Below, one piece after another: positions 55,177 through 64,000 of a stretch of DNA of 64,000 nucleotides. The notes under the pieces were generated by a model. It was not told where the DNA came from and did no database searches. It worked only from the letters and a program-made list of their open reading frames with translations. The stretch lies in contig JABCZS010000007.1 in NCBI GenBank assembly GCA_013289605.1, positions 1-64,000 of the forward strand. Reading direction: 5' to 3'. This stretch comes from Gammaproteobacteria bacterium (lineage in GTDB: Bacteria; Pseudomonadota; Gammaproteobacteria; JABCZS01). Position numbers and translations under genes: made by a program. Position 1 is the stretch's first letter; each line of letters starts with the position of its first letter.

Positions 55177-55473
55177 TCAAACCAAAATATCCTGCAGATT
55201 AGACAAACGAATAATGTCCTGCATTTTTTTGGGGACATGATGTAAACGTAGGGTTTTATGATAGCGTTTGGCGTAACGCAACCAATCGATTAATAAGGCC
55301 ACACTCGCGCTATCCGGATCCGTGATTTGACTTAAGTCCAGCTCGATTTCTTTACTGCGCGTTTGACTGATCCCTTCATGACCCTTGCGCCAAATGCTCG
55401 AGATGGTTTCAACATTCAGTGGCCCTTTTAAAGACCACTGGGTATCGAGCTGATGCGTCAATACTAATGACAT
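55177..55473 (-). CDS. mlaB: phospholipid transport STAS protein MlaB
   Basis: 98 residues, one STAS domain. IELDLSQITDPDSASVALLI contains the expected D-S-A core of MlaB, which binds and activates the MlaF ATPase in the inner membrane complex. Last gene of the mlaFEDCB operon; its start touches the mlaC stop. Confidence 0.88.
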   Translation of the reverse strand: MSLVLTHQLDTQWSLKGPLNVETISSIWRKGHEGISQTRSKEIELDLSQITDPDSASVALLIDWLRYAKRYHKTLRLHHVPKKMQDIIRLSNLQDILV

Positions 55474-56075
55474 TAGAATTTCTCTTTATTCTTGGTTTGC
55501 ATGGTGACAAGCATTTTATCAAAACCATCGCGAGTAATAGCACCGCCTATTTGGGAGCGAAAACTACTGACTAAACTCACATTATCTACATTAATGTCAT
55601 ACACTTTCCAAGAGCCATCAGGTTCTTTGAGAAAACGGTAATTTACCGGTAAATTAGGCTTGCCAGACTCTTTAATCAGCGTGCGCACTTCCGCACGATT
55701 TGCATTGCTCGGATTATAACGCGTCTCAACGATCACAATCTCTTGGCTTTGATAGGCACGAAAAGACACAGCATAAGTACGAATCAATAATTGTTCAAAT
55801 TCTTTTTCGAAGGCTAGTTGTTGCGCAGGCGTTAACTCCCGCCAATGTTTAGCCAACACCCCTTTTGAAGTTTGTACGATATCGGTATGGGGCATGATCA
55901 CTTCATTTACGATTTGCACTAAGCGGTTCGAATCTGTTTTTATCGCATCTTGTTCAGTTTTTAATTTGGATAACATTTGATCCACCACCGATTGCACCAC
56001 TTTGTCAGGCGTTTGTGCAAAAACACATACCGAAAAAAACAGGATACTGATCGCACATAAAATTTTCTTAAACAT
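55473..56075 (-). CDS. mlaC: periplasmic phospholipid carrier MlaC
   Basis: 200 residues with a signal peptide (ILCAISILFFSVCVFA). MlaC ferries phospholipid across the periplasm between MlaA and MlaD. The family stretch LTPAQQLAFEKEFEQLLIRT, then the second-half WKVYDINVDNVSLVSSFRSQ are clear. Downstream of mlaD after 18 bases. Confidence 0.93.
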   Translation of the reverse strand: MFKKILCAISILFFSVCVFAQTPDKVVQSVVDQMLSKLKTEQDAIKTDSNRLVQIVNEVIMPHTDIVQTSKGVLAKHWRELTPAQQLAFEKEFEQLLIRTYAVSFRAYQSQEIVIVETRYNPSNANRAEVRTLIKESGKPNLPVNYRFLKEPDGSWKVYDINVDNVSLVSSFRSQIGGAITRDGFDKMLVTMQTKNKEKF

Positions 56076-56093
56076 GATTCACTGTCCTCGATG

Positions 56094-56570
56094 TTATTGC
56101 TTTGGAGTTTCATTATTTTGATTAAATATTAACTGCCCAATTAACCGCTCAAGAATAATAGCGGAATGCGTTTCTTCAATCACCCCCCCCGGTTGTATCG
56201 CGTCCGATTCAGCACCCGGTTCAATCACAATATAATTATCGCCAATTAAACCTGCAGTCACAATACTGGCAGAACTGTCTATGGGGATCATATCCTTATA
56301 TTGAGAGAAAATTTGCAACTCCACTTGTGCCGAAAAACTAGTGGCATCAAGCTCAATCTGGTGCACACGACCGATTTGCACACCCGCAATAGTGACCCTG
56401 GAGCGTGTTTTTAAGCCACCAATTTCTTCAAAATAGGCGGAGACTTGATAGCCGTTATCGCGTTCATAAAACGTGGTTAAACCGCTGACTTGGAAAGCCA
56501 GTGCGCTAAAAGCCACAATTGCAACAACGATAAATAATCCGACTGTTATTTCTAATGCCCCATAGCGCAT
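56094..56570 (-). CDS. mlaD: MCE-domain protein MlaD
   Basis: 158 residues: one N-terminal membrane helix (VGLFIVVAIVAFSALAFQV) and one MCE domain (GLKTRSRVTIAGVQIGRV, TAGLIGDNYIVIEPG). It forms the hexameric ring through which phospholipid passes to MlaC. Second-to-third gene of the operon, 12 bases after mlaE. Confidence 0.93.
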   Translation of the reverse strand: MRYGALEITVGLFIVVAIVAFSALAFQVSGLTTFYERDNGYQVSAYFEEIGGLKTRSRVTIAGVQIGRVHQIELDATSFSAQVELQIFSQYKDMIPIDSSASIVTAGLIGDNYIVIEPGAESDAIQPGGVIEETHSAIILERLIGQLIFNQNNETPKQ

Positions 56571-56582
56571 AGATAGACTCCT

Positions 56583-57362
56583 CTACTTTAATCCGGTAAA
56601 CATCACAGCAGTCAGAATAAAATCTAACGCCAAAATCATTAATGAAGCGTATACCACCGTACGTGTCGTGGCATAACCTATCCCTTCCGATGTAGGCACA
56701 GCCACATAACCTTGGTAAACAGCTACCCAGGTGACGGCTATCGCAAACACCATACTTTTAATAATGCCATTGATAATGTCTTCACGAAAATCCACTGAAT
56801 GGTGCATGCTGGCCCAAAAACTACCGCTATCGATGCCCAGCCAATCCACGCTGACCCAATACCCACCGTATATCGCAACCATATTAAAAATAATCACCAG
56901 TAACGGTAAACAAAAAAATCCCGCCCATAAGCGAGGAGCGATGACGCGATGGATAGGATCCACCCCTAACAAACGCAGGCTATCAAGTTGTTCAGTGGTT
57001 TTTAATAGGGCAATTTCAGCCGTCAATGCTGAACACGCACGCCCAGCAAACAACAAGCCGCCTAAAACCGGGCCTAATTCGCGCACTAAACTTAAAGCGA
57101 TCAACTGTCCTAGCGCACTTTCAGCGCCGAACTTAACGAGTACAGTATAGCCTTGTAAGCCTAGCACCATACCCACAAAAAAACCGGCAAAAACAATAAT
57201 GGGTAAGGATAACACACCCACCACATAAAATTGTTTCAACAATAAACGAAATGATTTTAAGCGTGGCTTAGTCAATAGCGCCAGCAATAAGAATAAACTG
57301 GCCTGCCCCAGCGCGGTTAAAAATTGTAAAATGCTGCGGCCGATTTGACCCAAAAAATCCAT
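56583..57362 (-). CDS. mlaE: phospholipid ABC permease MlaE
   Basis: 259 residues with about five to six membrane helices. Family hallmarks: GMVLGLQGYTVLVKFGAESA, ELGPVLGGLLFAGRACSALT, AEIALLKTTEQLDSLRLLGV. It is the inner-membrane channel of the Mla transporter. It starts three bases after the mlaF stop. Confidence 0.95.
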   Translation of the reverse strand: MDFLGQIGRSILQFLTALGQASLFLLLALLTKPRLKSFRLLLKQFYVVGVLSLPIIVFAGFFVGMVLGLQGYTVLVKFGAESALGQLIALSLVRELGPVLGGLLFAGRACSALTAEIALLKTTEQLDSLRLLGVDPIHRVIAPRLWAGFFCLPLLVIIFNMVAIYGGYWVSVDWLGIDSGSFWASMHHSVDFREDIINGIIKSMVFAIAVTWVAVYQGYVAVPTSEGIGYATTRTVVYASLMILALDFILTAVMFTGLK

Positions 57363-57365
57363 CGC

Positions 57366-58193
57366 TTAAGTGTCCTTGTCGTTATGCATGAGTTCTTGAT
57401 AATAATCCGGTGCGGGATAGTGAAATGCCACAGGCCCATCGGGTTTACCGTGCATAAATTGTTCAGCATGGGCTGAAGCAGAATGACGCAGGTGATCTGG
57501 CGTGCCTTCGGCCACCACTTTACCTTCGGATAACAAATAAATGTAATCCGCAATTTCCACGGTTTCCATAATATCGTGCGACACGATGACTGAAGTTAAG
57601 CCTAAAGTATCATTTAATAACCGGATCAGTTTCACTAACATGCCCATAGTGATAGGATCTTGTCCAGCAAAGGGTTCATCATACAAAATAATCTCAGGAT
57701 CTAAGGCGATGCTGCGGGCCAGTGCCACCCGTCTAGCCATGCCCCCTGAAAGCTCACGCGGCATAAGTTGCTGCGCGCCACGTAGGCCTACGGCTTCTAA
57801 TTTCATTAATACTAAATCACGGATCATGGATTCAGGCAAGTCAGTGTGCTCGCGCAATGCAAAAGCCACATTATCAAATACATTCATGTCGGTAAATAAA
57901 GCACCGCCCTGGAACAACATGCCCATATGCCGGCGAACGCGTTTAAGTCCTGCTTCGGAAAGCGCAGTGATGGAAGCGCCATTGACCTCGATTTGGCCAC
58001 TATTAGGTTTTAATAACCCCGTCATGAGGTGTAAAAGGGTGGTTTTCCCCGTGCCGCTCGGCCCCATAATTGCGGTTACTTTACCCGGATAAATATCGAT
58101 AGTTACGCCATCAAAAATAGCCCGATCCCCACGAGAAAAATGGATATCGCGCATGCGTATTTTAGGCGGGTGTGATGGGTCCGAACGTGTCAT
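57366..58193 (-). CDS. mlaF: phospholipid ABC ATPase MlaF
   Basis: 275 residues from ATG 58193; the frame opens further to 58274, but the shorter form matches family length and keeps the start clear of kdsD. Walker A GPSGTGKTT at 44-52, signature LSGGMARRVALARS, Walker B IILYDEPFAGQDP. It powers MlaE. First gene of mlaFEDCB, divergent from kdsD as these two operons are often neighbours. Confidence 0.95.
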   Translation of the reverse strand: MTRSDPSHPPKIRMRDIHFSRGDRAIFDGVTIDIYPGKVTAIMGPSGTGKTTLLHLMTGLLKPNSGQIEVNGASITALSEAGLKRVRRHMGMLFQGGALFTDMNVFDNVAFALREHTDLPESMIRDLVLMKLEAVGLRGAQQLMPRELSGGMARRVALARSIALDPEIILYDEPFAGQDPITMGMLVKLIRLLNDTLGLTSVIVSHDIMETVEIADYIYLLSEGKVVAEGTPDHLRHSASAHAEQFMHGKPDGPVAFHYPAPDYYQELMHNDKDT

Positions 58194-58307
58194 GACAGTA
58201 GTTATTCCTTTATCAGGAGCCGATTGTATGCGATGTGCCACAAATGATCTAGTTTTTTGATGGGCATCAGGCATGCCTGCTCCCAGAATCTGTGATAAAA
58301 TCCTCGG

Positions 58308-59285
58308 ATGACATACGATCCTGTAAAATTAAAACATTTAGCCCAATCCGTGCTGGAAATTGAAGCCTCTGGCATTATGGCTTTGTGCGCGCGCATTGAT
58401 GAGACTTTTATCAAAGCCTGTGTCCTGATGCTGAGCTGTGAAGGCCGGATAGTCGTGATAGGCATGGGTAAATCCGGCCATATTGGCGATAAAATTGCAG
58501 CAACGCTCGCAAGCACAGGCACCCCAGCCTTTTTTGTGCATCCTGGAGAAGCTTCCCATGGCGATATGGGTATGGTCACGTCCAAAGACGTGGTCTTGGC
58601 GATTTCTTATTCGGGTTATACCCAAGAATTATTGACGCTAATCCCTGCGCTAAAACGCTTACAAGTCCCCGTCATTAGCTTAACCGGCAACCCGCAATCG
58701 ATGCTTGCAACGTCCTCCGAGGTTCACCTCAATGTGGCCGTGGAAAAGGAAGCCTGTCCTTTGGGTTTAGCCCCGACGGCGAGTACCACGGCAACGCTCG
58801 CCATGGGCGATGCCCTGGCAATAGCCCTACTCCAAGCCCGCGGCTTTACCGAAGAAGATTTTGCACGATCCCATCCTGCGGGCGCCTTGGGCCGGAAATT
58901 ATTGTTAAAAGTTGCAGATATTATGCATCAAGGCCAGGGTATTCCTCAGGTCAATCAAGACGCCACTTTAAGCGAGGCCTTGCTCGAAATGTCTGAAAAA
59001 AGTTTAGGCATGACAGCCATAGTCGATGCCCAAAATCACGTTTGCGGGATCTTTACTGATGGGGATTTACGTCGCGTATTGAGTGGTGGCCTAAATATCC
59101 ACCAAGAAAAAATTAAAGATAATATGACCCGCCCCTGTAAAACAGTGGACGCTGACATGTTAGCCGTTGAAGCGCTTAATTTGATGCAAAATAAAAAAAT
59201 CAATGCCCTGCTGGTCACCGATCCAGATAATCAATTAATCGGTGCGTTTAATATGCATGATTTACTGCGTGCCCAAGTGATTTAG
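58308..59285 (+). CDS. kdsD: arabinose-5-phosphate isomerase
   Basis: 325 residues. It converts ribulose-5-phosphate to arabinose-5-phosphate, the Kdo precursor. SIS domain at about 30-190 (GMGKSGHIGDKIAATLASTG, HGDMGMV, SYSGYTQELL) and two CBS domains (about 205-325). A conserved LGLAPTASTTATLAMGDALA lies between. Followed by kdsC after 21 bases. Confidence 0.97.
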   Translation: MTYDPVKLKHLAQSVLEIEASGIMALCARIDETFIKACVLMLSCEGRIVVIGMGKSGHIGDKIAATLASTGTPAFFVHPGEASHGDMGMVTSKDVVLAISYSGYTQELLTLIPALKRLQVPVISLTGNPQSMLATSSEVHLNVAVEKEACPLGLAPTASTTATLAMGDALAIALLQARGFTEEDFARSHPAGALGRKLLLKVADIMHQGQGIPQVNQDATLSEALLEMSEKSLGMTAIVDAQNHVCGIFTDGDLRRVLSGGLNIHQEKIKDNMTRPCKTVDADMLAVEALNLMQNKKINALLVTDPDNQLIGAFNMHDLLRAQVI

Positions 59286-59306
59286 CTTTAAACAAGGAAA
59301 GTGCCC

Positions 59307-59831
59307 ATGAATGAAATTGACCACAAAGCACAAGCCATCAAATTATTTATCACCGATGTCGATGGCGTACTGACTCCCGGCCATTTAGTCTTTAGTGATC
59401 AAGGCCTGATTTGCAAAGAATTTCATGTGCATGATGGTTTAGGGCTGCAATTACTTAAAAAAAGCGGCGTTAAACTTGCGGCCATCACAACTTGTGTTGC
59501 GCCACTCAATCGCATCCGTCTAGAATTTTTAGGTTTTGATGATATTTTTCTCGGCCAAAAAGATAAACGTGCCGCCTTTACGCAATTACAAGAAAAATAT
59601 CAACTGAAAGAAACCGAAATCGCTTACATGGGGGATGATCTGCCCGACTTACCGCTACTTGTGCGTGCAGGCTTAAGCATTATTCCCGCAAATGCCGTCG
59701 CAACACTCGATAAGTATGCGGATTGGCGCACCACCCACGCAGGCGGTTATGGTGCGGTGCGTGAAGCCTGCGAGCGTATTATGCGCGCCCAACACACGTT
59801 CGATCCGCTCGTTGCGACTTACCTCTCATGA
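59307..59831 (+). CDS. kdsC: Kdo-8-phosphate phosphatase
   Basis: 174 residues from ATG 59307 (AAGGAA before it; GTG 59301 is too close to that site). HAD phosphatase: DVDGVLTPG with nucleophile Asp17, and GDDLPDLPLL near 107. It removes phosphate from Kdo-8-P in LPS synthesis. Overlaps lptC by four bases. Confidence 0.95.
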   Translation: MNEIDHKAQAIKLFITDVDGVLTPGHLVFSDQGLICKEFHVHDGLGLQLLKKSGVKLAAITTCVAPLNRIRLEFLGFDDIFLGQKDKRAAFTQLQEKYQLKETEIAYMGDDLPDLPLLVRAGLSIIPANAVATLDKYADWRTTHAGGYGAVREACERIMRAQHTFDPLVATYLS

Positions 59832-60403
59832 AACGTTTATTGCTGGTCCTACTGATTTTTACCGGCAGTGGCACCTTAATCTGGCAATTCATCCACACGA
59901 GCGCCACACAACCTATTCCAGCGCCCACGCAAACGCTAGAATGGTTTGGCGAACATGTCAGATTAACCGAAATGACTGCGGAAGGAAATCCAAAACAAAT
60001 TTTAATGGCGCGTAATGTCAAACATTATACACCGGATAATATTACCGATTTAACCGACGTGACGCTCGAGATTATGCCCACCAAAGCTGAAGATAAACCC
60101 TGGCAATTAAGCAGTGATAAAGGCCGTTTGTTCCATGGCGAGAATACGCAAGACATCACCCGCATCGATTTATGGCACAATGTTGTTTTGTTACAACCTG
60201 CAAGTCACACGCAAAGCGCTGCTACAATTAAAACATCTACCTTAGCCATTTTTCCTGAAACTGAATATGCGCACACGGATCAATACACGAGCGTTTTTCA
60301 AGTGGGGCAACACTTAGAGGGGCAAGGTATGGAAATATTTTTTGCCGAACAAACCTTTCATTTATTAGGTCAAGTGAGCAGCGCGCATGAAACTGTACAA
60401 TAA
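59828..60403 (+). CDS. lptC: LPS export protein LptC
   Basis: 191 residues. One N-terminal helix (LLLVLLIFTGSGTLIWQFI) anchors it in the inner membrane; the rest is a periplasmic jelly-roll (LTDVTLEIM, WQLSSDKGRLFHG, GQGMEIFFAEQTFHLLG). It receives LPS from LptBFG and passes it to LptA. Coupled to kdsC and overlapping lptA by 17 bases. Confidence 0.92.
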   Translation: MKRLLLVLLIFTGSGTLIWQFIHTSATQPIPAPTQTLEWFGEHVRLTEMTAEGNPKQILMARNVKHYTPDNITDLTDVTLEIMPTKAEDKPWQLSSDKGRLFHGENTQDITRIDLWHNVVLLQPASHTQSAATIKTSTLAIFPETEYAHTDQYTSVFQVGQHLEGQGMEIFFAEQTFHLLGQVSSAHETVQ

Positions 60404-60935
60404 ACATGATTTACTTAAGCCTCTCTTTGCATTAGGAATAATCGGTATTGTGCTCTTAATGATCTGCACACCCGTGTTCGCCAACAACGCCCCCGATGAT
60501 GAACAACAAATCGCTATTAATGCCGATAGTTTTCATTTTGACAACCAAACCGGTATCGCGACTTACACCGACAATGTTGTGGCCACGCAAGGCTCGCGAC
60601 GTTTAACCGGTGATCGCTTAGAAATTTATCGTAATGCACAAACCGGGAAAATTGAAAAACTAATCGTCTATGGCAAACCTGCACACTATCAAGGCTTAAC
60701 TTCCCCAGACAAACCTTTATTGTTTGCGCATGCACAAATCATTACTTATGTCATCGCTACAAAATACCTGACTTTAACCGGTGAGGCCGAAGTCACCCAA
60801 GACGGCGATGTGTATCGCGCCGCACAAATTGAATACGACGGCGTGAAAGAAACCGTATATTCACCCCCTACAGAAAAGCGACAAACGACTATTATTCTAA
60901 AAAACCGTACGAGTAAAGAAGATGCCGGAACTTAG
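60387..60935 (+). CDS. lptA: LPS periplasmic bridge protein LptA
   Basis: 182 residues with a hydrophobic signal sequence ending near VFAN (about 34). OstA-like repeats: [50 protein letters not shown]. It builds the periplasmic filament for LPS transit. Overlaps lptB by 14 bases. Confidence 0.93.
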   Translation: MKLYNKHDLLKPLFALGIIGIVLLMICTPVFANNAPDDEQQIAINADSFHFDNQTGIATYTDNVVATQGSRRLTGDRLEIYRNAQTGKIEKLIVYGKPAHYQGLTSPDKPLLFAHAQIITYVIATKYLTLTGEAEVTQDGDVYRAAQIEYDGVKETVYSPPTEKRQTTIILKNRTSKEDAGT

Positions 60936-61644
60936 CGCGGAAAATTTATGCAAGCGTTTTAAAAACCGCATAGTGGTGGAAAATGTTTCTCTGCATCTAA
61001 AGGGCGGGCAAATTATCGGTCTACTTGGACCGAATGGCGCCGGTAAAACCACTTGTTTTTACATGTTGGTGGGCTTAATTTCCGCCGACCAAGGCCATGT
61101 GTTTTTAAATGGTCAAGACATTACCGGCTTGACCATGGATCAACGTGCCCGCCATGGGATCAGTTACCTGCCGCAGGAGCCGTCCATTTTCCGCAAATTG
61201 ACTGTTGAGCAAAACATCCTCGCCATTTTAGAAACCTTGCCGCTGTCTAAAAGTGAACGCAGAACTCGATTGGCTAATTTATTGAGTGAATTTAATATTG
61301 AGCACATCGCCAAAAGTATGGGGATCAGTTTATCCGGAGGCGAGAGACGGCGGGTTGAAATCGCCCGTGCAGTCGCCCTCTTGCCACAATTTATTTTATT
61401 AGATGAACCCTTTGCAGGGGTAGATCCGATTTCCATCCTCGATATTAAAAAAATGATTCAATATTTAAGCAGCCGGGGCATAGGGATCCTCATCACCGAC
61501 CATAACGTGCGTGAAACCCTAGACATCTGCGAGCGCGCCTACATTATGGGCAACGGCACCCTGATTGCCGAAGGTAACCCGCAAGAGATTTTGAATAACG
61601 CCCAAGCACGACGTTTATATTTGGGCGATGAGTTTTCGTTGTAA
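60922..61644 (+). CDS. lptB: LPS export ABC ATPase LptB
   Basis: 240 residues. Walker [10 protein letters not shown] at 36-44, Q-loop [15 protein letters not shown] typical of LptB, signature [16 protein letters not shown], Walker [14 protein letters not shown], and switch His in [13 protein letters not shown]. It drives LPS extraction from the inner membrane with LptFG. Unlike in E. coli, rpoN does not follow at once: a 170-base palindrome intervenes. Confidence 0.97.
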   Translation: MPELSAENLCKRFKNRIVVENVSLHLKGGQIIGLLGPNGAGKTTCFYMLVGLISADQGHVFLNGQDITGLTMDQRARHGISYLPQEPSIFRKLTVEQNILAILETLPLSKSERRTRLANLLSEFNIEHIAKSMGISLSGGERRRVEIARAVALLPQFILLDEPFAGVDPISILDIKKMIQYLSSRGIGILITDHNVRETLDICERAYIMGNGTLIAEGNPQEILNNAQARRLYLGDEFSL

Positions 61645-61682
61645 GGGGCCATATTTGTCTGGAAGTAAATCAAAGATCGCAA

Positions 61683-61852
61683 AATCCCCCCGACGAAACG
61701 TCGGCCCCCTTTACAAAGGGGGCAAGCAAGTCCTTGACAGTGGGGATAAGCAAGACACTAAGGCAGAAAGACTTACCCCTTTATACTTATCCCTTTGTAT
61801 GGGTCTTGCTTGCCCCCTTTGTAAAGGGGGCCGACGTTTCGTCGGGGGGATT
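61683..61852. repeat. inverted REP pair with 48-base arms
   Basis: Arms 61683-61730 and 61805-61852 appear perfectly complementary and each is a full two-hairpin unit (AATCCCCCCGACGAAACGTC onward). The 74-base spacer has a smaller pair AAGCAAGAC/GTCTTGCTT. It splits lptB from rpoN and could terminate the lpt transcript. Beyond it, 61853-62006 shows a short repeat (AAAAAGTGGATGTC occurs twice) and no other gene. Confidence 0.88.
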
Positions 61853-62006
61853 TTTAACTGCATTCAAGCCCTAATGAATGCTAAAAAGTGGATGTCTTAA
61901 GAGTGGATGTCTTAAGTATTCCCCTAATAAACACTAAAAAGTGGATGTCCCATGTATTCCTGCCAGAATAGATTACACTTAGTAAGTACCACTTATTAGG
62001 ATCATA

Positions 62007-63392
62007 ATGAAACCCGGTTTACAATTAAAGCTAGGCAATCAGCTTACAATGACGCCGCAATTGCAACAAGCGATCCGTTTGTTGCAACTGTCTACATTGG
62101 AGCTGCAGCAAGAAATTACCCATGCCCTGGAAGCTAATCCGCTGTTAGAAGTCGCAGAAGACGGTGGTTTGAATGCGAATAATACATTGCCTGAGCACCC
62201 CAGTATTTTTAATCTGGTTAACCCTGGAAAAAACAAGGCTGACGCCTGGGATTATTTTGAGCAAATTGCGCAAAACCGTGCGGCAGAAGAAACCCTACGC
62301 GAGCACATGCTCTGGCAAATGCGTTTCTCTCCGCTTTCTAATACGGAACAAATCATCGCAAGTACCATGATCGATGCGCTGAACGATGCGGGCTACTTAC
62401 CGCTGTCTTTAACTGAAATCCAAGAGATCCTAAACGCCCAAGTACGCGTGGCCTTAGAAGACATAGAATATGTCTTAAGGCATTTACAGCATTTTGAACC
62501 CGCAGGGATCGCAGCACGTACTTTACAAGAATGTTTAGTGCTGCAAATCAAACGCCGCACGCTGCCGCTAGAGCAATCACAACTTGCCATAGACATTATT
62601 AACCATGATTTACCGCTACTCGCCAATCATGGCTATGCCGAGCTCAAACGCACGTATCATCTAACCGATGCGCTGCTGCTCGAGATCATCAAATTGATTA
62701 AATCGCTTAATCCTAAGCCGGGTCTTATTTTTAGTTCTGAGCAAACCGAATATATTATTCCTGATTTGTTAGTATACAAGCACAAAGGCAACTGGCAGGT
62801 GATGCTGAACCCTGATAATACGCCCAAAATTCGCATTAATACCCTATACACTGACTTGATTAAACAAAGCCAAACGGCAACTGATCACGTTTTTTTAAAA
62901 GAGCATTTACAAGATGCCCGCTGGTTAATTAAAAGCCTAGAAAATCGTTTTGACACCTTACTTAAGGTGGGTCGCGCCATTATTGAGCGCCAACAAGGGT
63001 TTTTAGAATTTGGCGAAGAATCCATGCACCCCTTGGTACTCACCGATATCGCCACTGAGGTAGAAATGCATGAATCCACGATTTCGCGGATCACCACGCA
63101 AAAATATATCCATACCCCTCGTGGCGTATTTGAGTTAAAATACTTTTTCTCCAGCCATGTGCATATGCAACATGGCGGCGAATGTTCTTCGACCGCAATA
63201 CGCGCCTTGATTAAAAAATTGATCGCCGCTGAAGAGCCCAGTCAGCCCTTGAGTGACAGCAAGTTGGCCTCCATTTTACAAGCTCAAGGCATTAATATCG
63301 CAAGAAGAACCGTCGCCAAATACCGCGAGGCGCTACTTATTGCCTCGTCGAATGAACGCAAACGTCAACATTGGCCCCAAGAAGGAAGATAA
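62007..63392 (+). CDS. rpoN: RNA polymerase sigma-54 factor
   Basis: 461 residues. Region I is Gln/Leu-rich (LTMTPQLQQAIRLLQLSTLE), the core-binding domain follows, then a helix-turn-helix and the RpoN box ARRTVAKYRE at about 432-441, which reads the -24 element. Directs activator-dependent transcription. hpf and ptsN follow at once, the usual rpoN operon. Confidence 0.97.
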   Translation: MKPGLQLKLGNQLTMTPQLQQAIRLLQLSTLELQQEITHALEANPLLEVAEDGGLNANNTLPEHPSIFNLVNPGKNKADAWDYFEQIAQNRAAEETLREHMLWQMRFSPLSNTEQIIASTMIDALNDAGYLPLSLTEIQEILNAQVRVALEDIEYVLRHLQHFEPAGIAARTLQECLVLQIKRRTLPLEQSQLAIDIINHDLPLLANHGYAELKRTYHLTDALLLEIIKLIKSLNPKPGLIFSSEQTEYIIPDLLVYKHKGNWQVMLNPDNTPKIRINTLYTDLIKQSQTATDHVFLKEHLQDARWLIKSLENRFDTLLKVGRAIIERQQGFLEFGEESMHPLVLTDIATEVEMHESTISRITTQKYIHTPRGVFELKYFFSSHVHMQHGGECSSTAIRALIKKLIAAEEPSQPLSDSKLASILQAQGINIARRTVAKYREALLIASSNERKRQHWPQEGR

Positions 63393-63395
63393 AAA

Positions 63396-63698
63396 ATGCA
63401 AATTAATATCTCTGGACAACACTTTGAAGTCACCCCTGCCCTAAAAGAATATTTTTTAGAAAAACTCAAACGCATTAGCCGTCATGTCTCTGGGATCACT
63501 CAAGTCCATGCTGTGCTGTCCGTCGATAAATTAAGGAAAATTGCAGAAGCAAAAATTAATGTGCCCGGTGGCCAATTATTTGCGAAAGCAGAATCCCAAG
63601 ACATGTATGCCGCCATCGATGATTTGGCCGATAAACTGAATACCCAAGCGGTTAAACATAAAGAAAAGCATCATTCGCATGGCGAGCATACGGAGTAA
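63396..63698 (+). CDS. hpf: ribosome hibernation promoting factor
   Basis: 100 residues, short HPF type. ISGQHFEVTPALKEYFLEKL then KRISRH, the basic/acidic pattern and DMYAAIDDLADKLNTQ are typical. It binds the 30S decoding site and helps form 100S dimers in stationary phase. Starts three bases after rpoN; a His-rich tail (HKEKHHSHGEH) ends it. Confidence 0.95.
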   Translation: MQINISGQHFEVTPALKEYFLEKLKRISRHVSGITQVHAVLSVDKLRKIAEAKINVPGGQLFAKAESQDMYAAIDDLADKLNTQAVKHKEKHHSHGEHTE

Positions 63699-63709
63699 GG
63701 ACAAAACAA

Positions 63710-64000
63710 ATGCTAGCGCTACGTGATATTATCAGTCCCGAACTCATACTCCCAGATTCTAATGCCACCAGTAAAAAGCGGGTGTTAGAACAAGTGGCCG
63801 AGTTGTGCGCCAATCCTAGCGATATGGATACTTTTTTTCATTTGCTTATTGAGCGAGAAAAATTGGGCAGTACCGCAGTGGGTGAAGGGGTTGCCATTCC
63901 TCACTGCCGTGTGCCGACGCTGCATAAATCCGTAGGCTGTTTTATTAAACTCAAACAAGGCATAGATTTTGATGCCCCAGACAATGAACCCGTGAATTGG
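63710..64000 (+). CDS. ptsN: PTS IIA-like nitrogen regulatory protein PtsN (cut by window end)
   Basis: First 97 codons only. LALRDIISPELILPDSNATS start and GEGVAIPHCRV with the phospho-acceptor His65 identify EIIA-Ntr, which links the nitrogen PTS to potassium and stress control. AAGGA lies before the ATG. The usual protein has about 150 residues, so roughly the last third is outside. Confidence 0.95.
   Translation, partial: MLALRDIISPELILPDSNATSKKRVLEQVAELCANPSDMDTFFHLLIEREKLGSTAVGEGVAIPHCRVPTLHKSVGCFIKLKQGIDFDAPDNEPVNW

Noticed and set aside
1-64000. tRNA, rRNA or 4.5S RNA genes
   Set aside because: No cloverleaf with a TTCGA-type arm and no rRNA core sequence was recognised by eye on either strand; a covariance search would be needed to exclude small RNAs fully.

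Overview
The window is a chromosome segment from a Gram-negative gammaproteobacterium. It has genes for an outer membrane, LPS heptose and Kdo synthesis, the Mla and Lpt transport systems, Hda, RNase T, Rnf-type ferredoxin, and an lptCAB-rpoN-hpf-ptsN order. The overall mix (purM divergent from a DUF2066 gene next to hda, dense palindromic repeats between genes, a giant repeat-built membrane protein) would fit a member of the Legionellales or Coxiellaceae. That placement is inference; nothing in the window names the species. No rRNA, tRNA, CRISPR array or transposase was seen.

Layout. 1-1.7 kb: a phage-like pair of divergent regulators (S24-type repressor left, short HTH protein right) with a small unknown gene, possibly a relic of an integrated element. 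1.7-13.8 kb: housekeeping genes (dcd, apbC, metG, a ferredoxin, nth, a Spy/CpxP-like protein, a YeiH-type transporter, proBA, a glutaryl-CoA dehydrogenase, a ferredoxin reductase, pyrC). 13.8-22.1 kb: AmpG-like permease, hda, DUF2066, purM-purN, a scrambled purN-glpD junction with partial gene copies, glpD and a small outer-membrane protein. 22.1-33.4 kb: purL, a 1494-residue membrane protein made of about twelve repeated glycine-rich units, and fumC, flanked by two related nested palindromes. 33.4-43 kb: an MscK-like channel, RNase T, a peroxiredoxin-Bfd-bacterioferritin iron/peroxide group with a Fur-box-like site, a 63-residue histone-fold protein, recJ and a CorC-type protein. 43-49 kb: ffh, then a tight five-gene operon (PrcB-like lipoprotein, retropepsin-like protein, inactive transglutaminase with membrane helices, two ATP-grasp glutamate ligases including RimK). 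49-55 kb: a damaged antitoxin, a secreted GLUG-repeat protein, hldE, a 2OG-Fe(II) oxygenase, waaC and an AstE/AspA-type hydrolase. 55-64 kb: mlaFEDCB (leftward), then kdsD-kdsC-lptC-lptA-lptB, a palindrome, and rpoN-hpf-ptsN, the last cut by the window end.

How it works together. Much of the right half builds or maintains the cell envelope: hldE and waaC make and add heptose, kdsD and kdsC supply Kdo, LptABC carry LPS and Mla returns phospholipids. The RimK-type operon is probably a peptide or protein modification system linked to the membrane. The most unusual items are the repeat-built membrane protein, the tiny bacterial histone, the RimK/retropepsin operon, and a family of two-hairpin repeats and nested palindromes that seem to have driven local duplications.
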